A stretch of 64,000 bases of DNA from Paraburkholderia youngii (GTDB lineage: Bacteria; Pseudomonadota; Gammaproteobacteria; Burkholderiales; Burkholderiaceae): contig NZ_JAALDK010000001.1 of NCBI RefSeq assembly GCF_013366925.1, forward strand, positions 5,392,001-5,456,000. The letters run 5' to 3'. Shown here piece by piece: positions 30,454-39,002 of the stretch. Each line of letters starts with the position of its first letter. Position 1 is the first letter of the stretch. The notes beneath the pieces are model-generated. The model was not told the DNA's origin. It did not search any database and worked only from the letters and a program-made list of their open reading frames with translations. Both the position numbers and the translations under genes were made by a program.

Positions 30454-30963
30454 ATGCCAAACGCAAATTCAGATAAATCCATGAGTGAAGCAGGCTATAC
30501 CGCCCTTCGTATAAATGAAGGCGTCGTTATGCGCTACTACAACGATGCACCAAAGAATGGTAATTGCACCTGGGGCATCGGCACATTAGCCCACTTCGGT
30601 CCGTGTACGGCGGAGGAACTAGCGCGAACGGTTGTTCCCGAAGAGGCAAACACTATCCTGCGAAATCGGGTTCGTGAGGCAGAGGCAGCAGTTAAAACCG
30701 TGGTCACGCAGTACGAATTGACTCAGGCACAGTTCGATGCTGCCGTGTCTTTTGCTTATAACTCGTCACGCCAGAACACACGCGACGCGCTAGGTCCCGC
30801 AAATACCGGAGACATGACAGCCGTCGCAGAAAAAATGATGCTCAATGTGATGATTACCCCGCGCGATCGCAATGGCCGAAAGATCGGTCCTGCGAAGAGA
30901 AGCCGGGGACTAACGAGCCGGCGCCAACGAGAATCCGCACCGTTCCGGCAGTCCGCACAATGA
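30454..30963 (+). CDS. GH24 lysozyme (T4/P21-type muramidase), candidate effector
   Basis: About 169 residues if started at the ATG at 30454 (another ATG at 30481). The muramidase triad is visible: Glu22 in RINEGVVMRYYND, Asp31 nine residues later as in T4 lysozyme, and Thr39 in NCTWGIG. Then come HFGPCTAEEL, QAQFDAAVSFAYNSS and a C-terminal GLTSRRQRESAPF, the GH24 closing motif. It would cut peptidoglycan glycan strands. There is no signal peptide or SAR helix, no holin and no spanin, which argues against a simple phage lysis cassette. The stop overlaps the start of the next gene (ATGA), whose product is predicted to be periplasmic. The composition is poorer in GC than the neighbours, a sign of transfer. 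Confidence 0.85.
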   Translation: MPNANSDKSMSEAGYTALRINEGVVMRYYNDAPKNGNCTWGIGTLAHFGPCTAEELARTVVPEEANTILRNRVREAEAAVKTVVTQYELTQAQFDAAVSFAYNSSRQNTRDALGPANTGDMTAVAEKMMLNVMITPRDRNGRKIGPAKRSRGLTSRRQRESAPFRQSAQ

Positions 30964-31397
30964 CAGGCCACAAGATTTTTGCATATGTCGCTCTCGCACT
31001 GACCGCCTCGGCGAGCGTGTGCGCGGCACAAACACCACACGCGACGATTAATGATTTCGTCGGCAATTGGGTCGTGACCGATGTAGTTGACTACGCCGAT
31101 ATTTCTGGTGGCATCCCCGAAGCAAAAAGGATTCTCGGCATGACGATGACAATTACGCCGCAATCCATGAGTTTCGACAGTGAAACCTGCAAGCCGAACA
31201 CAGGTTTTACCGTCAAACGAATCGACACGCTTTCGGCGTTGAAAGATCAGTTCGGGCTTCGCGTGAATGAAACCGGATTGCCCGCTAGAACCGTTGTCGT
31301 AGATAGCGACAATTGTTTTGCGGTTTTCCGGATGGACGCTCACAGGATTGTGTTTGGATGGGACGGCATCATCGTTCGCGCGCTGCGGGATAAGTGA
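30960..31397 (+). CDS. small secreted protein, candidate lysozyme immunity protein
   Basis: 145 residues. A Sec signal peptide (MTGHKIFAYVALALTASASV, cleavage likely after CAA) is followed by a ~120-residue domain that includes FVGNWVVTDVVDYADISG, SETCKPNTGF and SDNCFAVFRMDAHRIVFGWDG. The two mature cysteines could form a disulfide, as expected in the periplasm. I do not recognise a named family with confidence. Its ATG overlaps the lysozyme stop (ATGA), so it is translated together with the muramidase. The pairing of a cytoplasm-made muramidase with a periplasmic partner is what a type VI effector-immunity module looks like. The immunity role is inference. Confidence 0.75.
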   Translation: MTGHKIFAYVALALTASASVCAAQTPHATINDFVGNWVVTDVVDYADISGGIPEAKRILGMTMTITPQSMSFDSETCKPNTGFTVKRIDTLSALKDQFGLRVNETGLPARTVVVDSDNCFAVFRMDAHRIVFGWDGIIVRALRDK

Positions 31398-31434
31398 GAT
31401 CTCGTTGAGTACCCGTCCCAAAGGCCTGGGCCTG

Positions 31435-31860
31435 CTACTGATCGACCCCAATAATCACGCTCGACGCCTTGAAAATCGCCGTCGCCGTCTTGCCGCTCGC
31501 GAGGCCAAGACGCTCGACGCTGTCGTTCGTGATGATCGCCGCGATCTGTGCGCCGCCTGCACCGATCGTCACTTCCGAATTGACCGCGCCCTTCGTCACG
31601 GCCGCGACGGTCCCTTCGACGCAGTTGCGCGCCGACACCTGGTGCTTCGCGACATCGACCATCACGATCACCGACGATGCCTTCACGAGGGCAAACGCCT
31701 GCTTGCCAGCCGCGAGCCCGAGCGATTTCGCGCTGCCGTGCGTGATGATCGCGACGATCTCGAGACCGTCCGACGTGCGCAGCGTGACTTCGTCGTTGAC
31801 GGCACCGTGCGTGACGTCAGTGATTTCGCCGCTGAACTGATTGCGGGCGCTGGTTTTCAT
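31435..31860 (-). CDS. molbindin-like protein with two Mop/TOBE domains
   Basis: 141 residues made of two Mop repeats (about 1-70 and 72-141), each with the pattern SARNxFxGxIxxVxxGAVNxEVTL, then IVAIITHGSAKSLGLAAGKQ and FALVKASSVIV. Di-Mop proteins bind molybdate (or tungstate) as storage or buffering modules. No modABC or moeA genes are adjacent. ATG 31860 (MKTSARNQF) starts the first domain exactly. It is convergent with the secreted lysozyme partner. Confidence 0.92.
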   Translation of the reverse strand: MKTSARNQFSGEITDVTHGAVNDEVTLRTSDGLEIVAIITHGSAKSLGLAAGKQAFALVKASSVIVMVDVAKHQVSARNCVEGTVAAVTKGAVNSEVTIGAGGAQIAAIITNDSVERLGLASGKTATAIFKASSVIIGVDQ

Positions 31861-32018
31861 AGCGTGCTCCCTGTCGATTGAAGCGCGTGGCAACGCGCGG
31901 GTGGACGGACAAAGCGAGTGTAGCGGATGCCGCGCGCGCCGCCACCAAACATCCAATGCGCCGCGGGTATCGCCGGCACCGTATCATCGTGGCCTTGCAC
32001 CTCATACGCCGAATCTTT

Positions 32019-33581
32019 ATGCCAGTCGCCGTTCTCTCCGGCCGTGCCTGCCGCACCGCCATGCTATGCGCCGCCGTTACGATGCTCGTCGCGTGCGGCA
32101 CGCCAACGCCGCCGCATGGCACGCACGCTTTCGTCGATAACGTCACGCTGTTTCCGCTCGCCCATTACGACCAGAACGTCGATCACTGGCTCGATCCGAA
32201 CAGCCCCGACTACGATCGGCCGTTTCTCAGCGCCGCCGAGCAGCGCGCACACTTCGACGCGCTGTTCGCGCGCTACTTCGGCACGGGCGAGAACGCGCCG
32301 TCGCCATGGAATCCCGCCTGGGTGAGCGCACGCGTGTTTGGCGAACAGGGCGAGGACATTGCCGCACTGCAACAGCGCCGCATCGACAAGTTCGACAACA
32401 CCGGCAAGCATGGCGGCGTCATCGGTTACGGCGAAAACTTCCGGCCGCACGACAAGGCGTGGATCGACGCGATCGCGCGCAACATCAACGTCGCGCAGTT
32501 CACGCAAGCGCCGGTGTATCAGCCCGAGCGGCGCGCGATCGCGACCGGCAACCTGATGGTGCGCGAACTGCCAACCACCGATCCGTCGTTCTACGACCGT
32601 CACCTGGCCGGCGAAGGCTATCCGTTCGACAACCTGCAGATTTCGGCGGTGCGGCCGGGTACGCCGCTCTATGTGCTCGGCAGCAGCGTCGACGGTGCAT
32701 GGCATTACGTGCAGACGCCCGACGTGCAGGGCTGGGTGCGCAGCGACGGCGTGGCGTTCGCCGACGATCGTTTCATCGATCAATGGCGCACGGCGGCCGG
32801 CAAGTCGCTGGGCGCGGTGATCGCCGCGTCGGCGGCGGTCAACGACAGCCGCGACGTATTCCGCTTCAACGCGCCGGCCGGGACGATGCTGCCGCTGCTG
32901 ACGGGTGGCTCCGCATCGCCAGCCGCGACCAGCACCAACGCAGGCGCGCTCCAGCTACTCGTTCCCGCGCGCGACGTCGACGGCCGCGCGCTGATCCGCA
33001 CCGCGTCGCTCGACACCACGCAGATCACGCCGATGCCGCTCACCGCGACACCGCGCCATCTCGCGATGCTGTTGAAGGCGCTGATCGGCCGGCCGTACGG
33101 CTGGGGGAACAGCGGCCTCTACAACGATTGTTCGTCGGAACTGCAAAGCATCTTCGCGGCGTTCGGCGTGTGGCTGCCGCGCCATTCGTCGACGCAGATG
33201 AGCGCCGGCCGCATGATCGATCTGTCGGACTCGACGCCCGCCGAGCGGCTCGACTATCTGGCGCGGCATGGCGTGCCGCTGCGCACGCTGATCTACATCG
33301 GCGGCCACGTGATGCTGTACCTCGGCACCACGACGCGCAACGGCGCCACGGTCCCGGTCGTCTATCAGGACGTGTGGGGCCTGCGTCCGGCCGACAACAG
33401 CCGGCGCGCGGTGATCGGTGGTTCGGTAATCCTGCCGCTCGACGAGCGCATCGCCGAGGACGCGACGCTGCAGTCGCTCGCCGCGACGCGGACGTTCCAG
33501 ATCAGCATCCTCGGCGCACCGGCCGGCAGTGTGGCGCCGTCGTCCGCGCCGCCTGCGGACGAGGACAATCCGGCGGGGTGA
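32019..33581 (+). CDS. SH3/NlpC-P60 (C40) cell-wall peptidase lipoprotein
   Basis: About 520 residues from ATG 32019. A lipoprotein signal ends MLVACGT (lipobox Cys at about residue 26). An N-terminal stabilising domain is followed by SH3-like modules (about 190-330; MVRELPTTDPSFYD, GTPLYVLGSSVDGAWHYVQT and GWVRSDGVAF) and an NlpC/P60 domain (about 340-470) with RPYGWGNSGLYNDCSSELQ (catalytic Cys) and YIGGHVMLYLG (catalytic His). It probably cleaves within peptide stems of peptidoglycan at the outer-membrane inner face. The tail is Pro/Ala/Asp-rich. The frame is open upstream, but that part is not family-like. Confidence 0.9.
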   Translation: MPVAVLSGRACRTAMLCAAVTMLVACGTPTPPHGTHAFVDNVTLFPLAHYDQNVDHWLDPNSPDYDRPFLSAAEQRAHFDALFARYFGTGENAPSPWNPAWVSARVFGEQGEDIAALQQRRIDKFDNTGKHGGVIGYGENFRPHDKAWIDAIARNINVAQFTQAPVYQPERRAIATGNLMVRELPTTDPSFYDRHLAGEGYPFDNLQISAVRPGTPLYVLGSSVDGAWHYVQTPDVQGWVRSDGVAFADDRFIDQWRTAAGKSLGAVIAASAAVNDSRDVFRFNAPAGTMLPLLTGGSASPAATSTNAGALQLLVPARDVDGRALIRTASLDTTQITPMPLTATPRHLAMLLKALIGRPYGWGNSGLYNDCSSELQSIFAAFGVWLPRHSSTQMSAGRMIDLSDSTPAERLDYLARHGVPLRTLIYIGGHVMLYLGTTTRNGATVPVVYQDVWGLRPADNSRRAVIGGSVILPLDERIAEDATLQSLAATRTFQISILGAPAGSVAPSSAPPADEDNPAG

Positions 33582-33730
33582 ATGACAACGGCGACTCGCC
33601 CTCGCCCGGGCCCGAAAATATTTTTCCCGGAGTGTCGATCCAACGGTCACGAACTCGTCGTAACGTTGAAGACCCAGCTCACGCAGCCGGTCTTTCCACT
33701 GAGGAACCGTTACTTCAAGGAGTCACCGTC

Positions 33731-34216
33731 ATGTCCAGCGCCGCAGTCAAACCGATCCCGGAAGGGATGCACTCACTCACGCCGTACCTGATCTGCAAGA
33801 ACGCCGCCGATGCGATCGCGTTCTACACGAAAGCCTTCAACGCCGTCGAACAGGTCCGTCTGCCCGGCCCCGACGGCAAGGTGATGCACGCGACCCTGAA
33901 AATCGGCGACTCGATGCTGATGCTGACCGACGAATGGCCCGAGCACCAAACCTTCGGCCCGAACACGCTGAAGGGCACGCCGGTCACGATTCACCACTAC
34001 GTACCGGACGTCGACGCAAGTTTCAAACAGGCGGTCGACGCAGGCGCGACCGTCACGATGCCCGTCACCGATATGTTCTGGGGCGACCGCTATGGCCAGG
34101 TCAAAGACCCGTTCGGCCACAGCTGGTCGCTCGCGACGCACAAGCGCGACCTTAGCGCCGAGGAAATCCAGAAGGCGATGGCCGCGATGGATTGTTCGTC
34201 CCAAGAGAAGAAGTGA
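33731..34216 (+). CDS. PhnB-like VOC family protein
   Basis: 161 residues. MHSLTPYLICKNAADAIAFYTKAFNA, HATLKIGDSMLMLTDEWPEH and the closing MFWGDRYGQVKDPFGHSWSLATHK are the PhnB/YycE-type VOC signature. The role is unknown; such proteins are often linked to antibiotic or toxin sequestration, or are uncharacterised. CAAGGAGTCACCGTC gives a good ribosome site for ATG 33731. It is followed 67 bp later by a second VOC gene on the same strand, probably one operon. Confidence 0.9.
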   Translation: MSSAAVKPIPEGMHSLTPYLICKNAADAIAFYTKAFNAVEQVRLPGPDGKVMHATLKIGDSMLMLTDEWPEHQTFGPNTLKGTPVTIHHYVPDVDASFKQAVDAGATVTMPVTDMFWGDRYGQVKDPFGHSWSLATHKRDLSAEEIQKAMAAMDCSSQEKK

Positions 34217-34283
34217 GCTGAAGGTGGGCGTCGGGCGAACGCACGCCCGGCCCCACCGACACCCGTCCCGAAGGAGCAACGCC

Positions 34284-34757
34284 ATGCAGAAAATCGCGCC
34301 GTGCCTGTGGTTCGACGGCAATGCGGAAGAAGCCGCGGAGTTCTACACGTCGGTGTTTCCGGCTTCGCGCATCGCCACTACGCTGCACTCCACGGACGCC
34401 GGCCCCGGACCGGCGGGCGAGGTCGTCGCCGTCACCTTCGAAATCGAAGGCCAGGAGTTCATGGTGCTGAACGGTGGCCCGCAATATAAATTCACGCCGG
34501 CCATCTCGCTGATGGTTCACTGCGACTCGCAGGAAGAAGTCGACCGCTACTGGTCGAAGCTGCTCGACGGCGGCGAGCCGGTGGCCTGCGGCTGGCTGCG
34601 GGACCGCTTCGGCGTGTCGTGGCAGATCACGCCCAACGTTCTGCTGCAGATGCTGCGCGATCCGGATCGCGCGAAGGCAAGCCGCGTGATGGCGCAGATG
34701 ATGAAGATGGTCAAGCTCGATATCGCGCCGCTGGAACAGGCGTATCGCGGCGAGTAG
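34284..34757 (+). CDS. VOC family protein (3-demethylubiquinone-9 methyltransferase-like fold)
   Basis: 157 residues. MQKIAPCLWFDGNAEEAAEFY, the EIEGQEFMVLNGGPQYKFTPAIS block and CGWLRDRFGVSWQITPNVL are typical of this PhnB-related subgroup, which often carries the misleading 3-demethylubiquinone-9 3-methyltransferase label; no SAM site is present. GAAGGAGCAACGCC before the ATG is a strong ribosome site. It lies downstream of the other VOC gene. Confidence 0.92.
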   Translation: MQKIAPCLWFDGNAEEAAEFYTSVFPASRIATTLHSTDAGPGPAGEVVAVTFEIEGQEFMVLNGGPQYKFTPAISLMVHCDSQEEVDRYWSKLLDGGEPVACGWLRDRFGVSWQITPNVLLQMLRDPDRAKASRVMAQMMKMVKLDIAPLEQAYRGE

Positions 34758-34848
34758 GACCGCGTCGGCAGCGAGCGCCCCGCCTTCCCTCGCTTGCGCG
34801 ATCTTTTGATAGGATCGGACTCCACCCAAACACGGCGAGACAACCACG

Positions 34849-36069
34849 GTGCGCGTCAACCATCAGGCGTTCTTCTACTCGCTGTTCATCGCGCGTCTCG
34901 CCGATCAGATCCTGCTCTTTCTGGTGCCGCTCGTCGTCTATCAAACGACGCGCCAGGTTTCATGGTCGGGCCTCGCGTTCTTCATCGAAACGCTGCCGCG
35001 CTACCTCGTGTTCCCGTTCTTCGGCGCGCTCTGCGACCGCTTCCCGCCGCTGCGTCTGATGCGGCTGAGCCAGGCAGTGCGCGCACTCGCGTGCTTCGGT
35101 GGTATCGCCGCGTATGCGCTGTTCGGCGGCATCGGCTGGCTGATCGCGCTGTCGGCCGCGTGCGGCGTGCTGACGAGCCAGGGGCTCGTCGCGCGCGAGG
35201 TGATGCTGCCGCAGATCTTCAGCACGCAGCAGATCCAGAAAGTGCTCGCTTATTCGCAACTGGCCGACCAGCTCGGCTTTGTGCTCGGGCCGATGCTCGC
35301 CGCCCTGCTGCTCGGTGTGTGGCGTTGGGAATGGGTGGTCGCCGCGACCGGCGTGCTGTTTCTGTGCGCCGACGCGGCGCTGTTGGTCTGGCAGCGACTG
35401 AGCGGTTTTCGCGCGCGCTCGCCCGGGTCCGCTCAATCGCTCGCGCGCGCCGCTCGCTGGAGCACGCCGCTGCGCATCGCGCTCAAGCACGTGTGGACGC
35501 TGCCGGGTTTGAAAAAGGTCATCATGCTCGCGGCCGCGGAGAACCTCGTCATCGGTGTCACGCTCGCGACATCGGCGGCGATGGTGACGGGCTTGCATGC
35601 GCAATCCAATCGCTACTACGCAGCTTTGCAAACGGCCGGCGCGGTCGCCACGGTGCTGGTGCTGCTGACGGTGGCGCGCGCCGGCTGGCCCGCGCGCGTG
35701 CTCGGTCTCGTCGCGTTCGTGACGATCTGCGCGGGCGGCGTGATCGCGGGCGCGAGCGCGTCGCCGTGGGGCTATGCGCTCGGCTTTCTGCTGATCGTCG
35801 GCTTCGACAAGATGTTCAACGTGTACATCCGCAGCGCGCGTTTGCAGATCATTCCGCCCGAGGACTACGGCAAGACGATCGGCGTCGCGATTTTGCTGAA
35901 CAATCTGACGCAGCCGCTCGCCGGCCTGCTGGTCGGCGTGTTCTCGGCTCGTACGCAAACGGGCCCACTGATCGTCGCGCTATCGCTGACGATGGGCGGC
36001 ATCGGCGCCGCGGTATCGATCGGCTCGGCGCTGCTGCGCCGCAAGCGCGCGTGGGCGCTCGAAGACTGA
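34849..36069 (+). CDS. MFS transporter
   Basis: 406 residues with twelve hydrophobic segments. The first loop motif is GALCDRFPPLRLMRLSQ, a degenerate form of the MFS GxxxDRxGRR signature. The overall pattern resembles the EntS-like/DHA3 exporter group. GTG start at 34849. The substrate is not predictable. It is preceded by the VOC pair (91 bp) and followed by a gene-free, AT-richer region. Confidence 0.88.
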   Translation: MRVNHQAFFYSLFIARLADQILLFLVPLVVYQTTRQVSWSGLAFFIETLPRYLVFPFFGALCDRFPPLRLMRLSQAVRALACFGGIAAYALFGGIGWLIALSAACGVLTSQGLVAREVMLPQIFSTQQIQKVLAYSQLADQLGFVLGPMLAALLLGVWRWEWVVAATGVLFLCADAALLVWQRLSGFRARSPGSAQSLARAARWSTPLRIALKHVWTLPGLKKVIMLAAAENLVIGVTLATSAAMVTGLHAQSNRYYAALQTAGAVATVLVLLTVARAGWPARVLGLVAFVTICAGGVIAGASASPWGYALGFLLIVGFDKMFNVYIRSARLQIIPPEDYGKTIGVAILLNNLTQPLAGLLVGVFSARTQTGPLIVALSLTMGGIGAAVSIGSALLRRKRAWALED

Positions 36070-36101
36070 CAGCGCTTCGACACGCGACCATACTCGCAAA
36101 G

Positions 36102-36136
36102 TTACCCACAGTTTTTGTTGGCAAATCTGTGCATAA
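36102..36136. repeat. inverted pair of DnaA-box-like 9-mers
   Basis: TTACCCACA at 36102-36110 and TGTGCATAA at 36128-36136 face each other across 17 bp; each differs from the DnaA consensus TTATCCACA by one base. They lie directly after the MFS gene. Confidence 0.5.
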
Positions 36137-36149
36137 CTTCCTGGAAAAA

Positions 36150-36181
36150 GCCGCAAGCCTTTGATACGGCTGTCGTTTTTT
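36150..36181 (+). terminator. weak terminator after the MFS gene
   Basis: AGCCG and CGGCT pair across a 13-base loop and are followed by GTCGTTTTTT. The stem is short, but the T-run and position after the MFS stop fit a terminator. Confidence 0.4.
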
Positions 36182-36629
36182 CGTCTGCATCGAAGGTGCG
36201 GCAGCGCACGGAGCTTTACCGGGGTTCATGCTCGAACGGAAGTCATGATGCATGACAGGTTGCAACGCAACCGGGAACTCGCCCGCGCGCAGGACGGCGA
36301 TGATCCGCGTGGCCCAGCTAAACCCGGCACTCTGTAATTCATGACGAAAGGGCTACGTTCGCTTGCGGCACAATTAGCCGTATTTCACGGCCAAACATTC
36401 ATGAAAAAGTAAAGTCACACGCATGGCGCAGTTTTTTTGTATCGGTGACAATGTGTCTGCCTGATCTGAAATTACCGGGTGTGCGTGCGTAACCCCGATG
36501 TGAACTCAGGTTCACATTCAACCGGAAATAGCCAATTCAATAGGCATGGATTGTTAAATGTGATTTGCAAAATTCAATTGATGAATCACATCTGTCAATT
36601 GCGTTCAGAATGCAGCACATTTAATCAAA
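36182..36629. other. AT-richer gene-free block before the truncated fecR
   Basis: About 450 bp with no credible coding region and clearly lower GC than its flanks, the more so from 36340 on. It contains a perfect 8-bp inverted repeat at 36498-36517 and a cluster of CAATTG/TGAATCA-like words at 36570-36605. It ends where GC-rich fecR sequence begins at about 36668, so it may be inserted DNA or the scar of a deletion. Confidence 0.55.
36498..36517. promoter_or_regulatory. operator-like inverted repeat ATGTGAAC-N4-GTTCACAT
   Basis: A perfect 8-bp palindromic pair around TCAG, about 150 bp before the fecR remnant. It looks like a dimeric repressor or activator site. The spacing (TGTGA-N8-TCACA) does not fit CRP, which needs N6. 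Confidence 0.45.
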
Positions 36630-37487
36630 ATGCTTTGCGAGTCGAATACGGAAAGACAGGCCAATCATGAATTGCGGCGCGAAGCCGGCACCGCGCTACG
36701 CGAAGACGCGGGGGTTGTCGGCGTGTCGGCGGGACGGCGACGCGCGCTAAAGGCGCTGTCGTGGCTCGCCATCGCCGCGCCCGCGGGCTGGCTCGCGAGC
36801 CGCCCGCCATGGCGCACATGGACCGCCGACTTCCGCACCGCGACCGGCGAACTGCATGACATACTGCTCGCGGATGGCTCCCAGATCACGCTGGGCAGCG
36901 CGAGCGCGATCGACGTCGCGTTCGAAGCGAACGTTCGGCGCGTTCATCTGCTTGAAGGGGAAATCATGGTGCGGCCCGTGAGCGATGTCCGCGGCAGCGC
37001 TGGCACCCGAACGACTCATGCGCCTTTACTCGTGCAAACGGCCGAAGGCGTCGTCGAAGCGCGTGGCGCGCAGTTCAGTGTGCAGCAACGCGATGGTTTC
37101 ACGCGCGTGGCTGCGTTTCGCGGCGACGCGCTGGCGACGCCGGCAGCGACCGCGGCGCTGATGCTGACGCAGGACCAATGGTGCAGGTTCACGCGCGACG
37201 GCATCGCGGCGCCGCTCACGCTCGACCCACGCGAGGCGATGTGGACGCGTGGCCTGCTCTACGCGAACGACATGCGTATCGCGGACCTCGTCGATGAACT
37301 CGCGCGCTATCACGCCGGCGTGTTGCGCTGTGCCGCCGACGTCGCCGATCTACGCGTGTCGGGCATCTATCAGCTCACCGATAGCGACGCGACGCTCGCG
37401 CTGCTGCGGCGGATCTACCCGATCCGTCTGCGCTCGATCACGCCTTACTGGACCCTCGTCGAAGCACTCGACAGCACGAGAATCTGA
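36630..37487 (+). pseudogene. fecR-like anti-sigma regulator lacking its N-terminal domain
   Basis: 285 codons are open. From about residue 36 on this is a FecR protein: a basic stretch then a transmembrane helix (RRRALKALSWLAIAAPAGWLA), the FecR domain (about 70-170; LLADGSQITLGSASAIDVAF, LLEGEIMVRP, VEARGAQFSV) and a C-terminal STN-like domain (about 205-285). The ~90-residue cytoplasmic sigma-binding domain expected before the helix is missing. Upstream of about 36668 the sequence is AT-rich and in-frame codons give no FecR similarity, with a stop at 36582. No ECF sigma gene or TonB receptor is adjacent. I read it as a 5'-truncated remnant; a shortened functional form is possible. Confidence 0.75.
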
Positions 37488-37490
37488 CGC

Positions 37491-38423
37491 TCAAGCCGCC
37501 ACGGCCTGCGGCAGCGCGAACCCTTGCTCGCCCTGCTCGCCGCCGAGTGCATCGATCAGATCGCGCAGCATGCGGTCGAGTTCGGCCGTCATCAGCGCGA
37601 CGTCCGAATCGAAGCGTTCGTCGTCGTTCTGCGCGGTCGGATCGCTCGCTTCCTTGAGCACGTCGAGCGGCGCGATGCGCTTGATCGTCAGCGACGGCGT
37701 CAGCACGAACGACACGCGATCGTTCCACGTCATCGCCAGCCGCATGCATTGCTTACCTGCCTCGATATGGCGGCGCATGTCTTCGGCGTCCAGTGCATGT
37801 CCGACATAGCGGACCGTCGCGTTGCCCTCGGCGGGCGAACGCAGCTCGGTGTCCTGATCGAGCGTAAAACCCGCCGGCGCGTCGCCGTCGAGCAGCCAGC
37901 CGGTCATCGCCGCGACCGGCGACTGCGCGACGCGCACCGTCATCAGCGGCAACTGGTCGATCGACTTGACGAGCAGACCGCGCACATCGTCGGCGAGCGC
38001 CTGCGACGCCGCGTCGATCACGAGCCAGCCATTCGTGCAATCGATCCACACGCGCGTATCGCGGCGGATGCTGAATGCGCGCGGGCGCAACTCGTCGGTG
38101 ACCTGCTCTTTCAGGTCGCGCATCTGCTTGCGGCCCGGCTTGAAGCCCTGCTGCTCCTCGAGCTCGGCCGCGCGCTCGCGCGTGATCTGGGTGACCACCG
38201 ACGCGGGCAGCAGCTTCTTCTCGGCACGGAACGTCAGCAGCATCTGACCATTCATGGCGTAGACGAGCGAGTCGCCGTCGCGCGGCGGCGCCCACCCCTG
38301 GGCCTGCATCTCGACACTCTGGCCGGGCGCGAACGCGTACGGCGCGAGCCACTTCTGCAACTGTTCAGGGGTGACGGACCACGGAGCGGGCAGACGGTGC
38401 AGCTGAAGGTTTTTGAACCACAT
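37491..38423 (-). CDS. rdgC: recombination-associated protein RdgC
   Basis: 310 residues. [15 protein letters not shown] at the start, [33 protein letters not shown] and [17 protein letters not shown] are the diagnostic blocks. RdgC forms ring-like dimers on DNA and limits RecA access; it is nucleoid-associated. It is convergent with the fecR remnant, with only 3 bp between stops. Confidence 0.96.
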   Translation of the reverse strand: MWFKNLQLHRLPAPWSVTPEQLQKWLAPYAFAPGQSVEMQAQGWAPPRDGDSLVYAMNGQMLLTFRAEKKLLPASVVTQITRERAAELEEQQGFKPGRKQMRDLKEQVTDELRPRAFSIRRDTRVWIDCTNGWLVIDAASQALADDVRGLLVKSIDQLPLMTVRVAQSPVAAMTGWLLDGDAPAGFTLDQDTELRSPAEGNATVRYVGHALDAEDMRRHIEAGKQCMRLAMTWNDRVSFVLTPSLTIKRIAPLDVLKEASDPTAQNDDERFDSDVALMTAELDRMLRDLIDALGGEQGEQGFALPQAVAA

Positions 38424-38621
38424 GAGCGAAGTCGGATTTAGGCAAAGCGCAGCATTTTATCCGACGAGAACCAGACGGGGCGTTCTGGCCGACGCGATCG
38501 TGGATACTGCCGATTTTCAGAAATAAAGCAAAAATCTTCCGACTACAGGCCCGCGCATCCGCGCGTTTTGGCGGCAAATCACCTAGACTTTTGGACAGGA
38601 CAGAGCTAGACGGAGGCGGTC

Positions 38622-38948
38622 ATGGCCGACCAAACCGCAAGTTGGCAAACGGTGCAATACGAGGGCTTCGAGATACACGTGTCACCTGTTCCAAAGGACC
38701 CGCCCGACCCGGCGCATGCCGCCGACGCGGCCACGCAAAAGAGTCGCTACACGTATCTAGGCTACGTCTGTCATCCGGGCGCCAATCCCCAGCTTCCTGG
38801 CCATGCGGTGCCGTTTCACGCGGATGGCGAGGAGAGCTTCGCGAGTGTCGACGACGCGCTCTACGAAGCGGTGCACGTGGGACGCAGCATCGTCGACGGC
38901 ACGCATCCGGACCTGACGGTGCTGCCGCTCGTGACGGGCGGCGTTTGA
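38622..38948 (+). CDS. conserved-looking hypothetical protein
   Basis: 108 residues, soluble, with VQYEGFEIHVSPVPKDPPD, YTYLGYVCHPGANPQLPG and HVGRSIVDGTHPDLTVLPL. I do not recognise a family. Codon use is typical of the genome, CGGAGG sits nine bases before the ATG, and there are no repeats or membrane segments, so it is probably real. It lies between rdgC (divergent) and the first glycosyltransferase (convergent). Confidence 0.7.
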   Translation: MADQTASWQTVQYEGFEIHVSPVPKDPPDPAHAADAATQKSRYTYLGYVCHPGANPQLPGHAVPFHADGEESFASVDDALYEAVHVGRSIVDGTHPDLTVLPLVTGGV

Positions 38949-39002
38949 CACCCGCAACGACACCCGCAGCGCGTCGAGCCGCCGTTTTCGGTTCGGCGCC
39001 AG

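Noticed and set aside
30454..31397. A prophage remnant
   Set aside because: No integrase, holin, spanin, structural genes or attachment repeats are seen around the lysozyme; the overlapping secreted partner fits an effector-immunity pair better.
34284..34757. 3-demethylubiquinone-9 3-methyltransferase activity
   Set aside because: The protein is a VOC-fold PhnB relative without an S-adenosylmethionine-binding motif; the old family label is misleading.
36102..36136. A replication origin
   Set aside because: Only two imperfect DnaA boxes, no AT-rich unwinding element beside them, and no dnaA, dnaN, gidA or rep genes.
36499..36516. TGTGA...TCACA as a CRP/Vfr site
   Set aside because: The half-sites are eight bases apart, not six, so the spacing does not fit CRP family binding.
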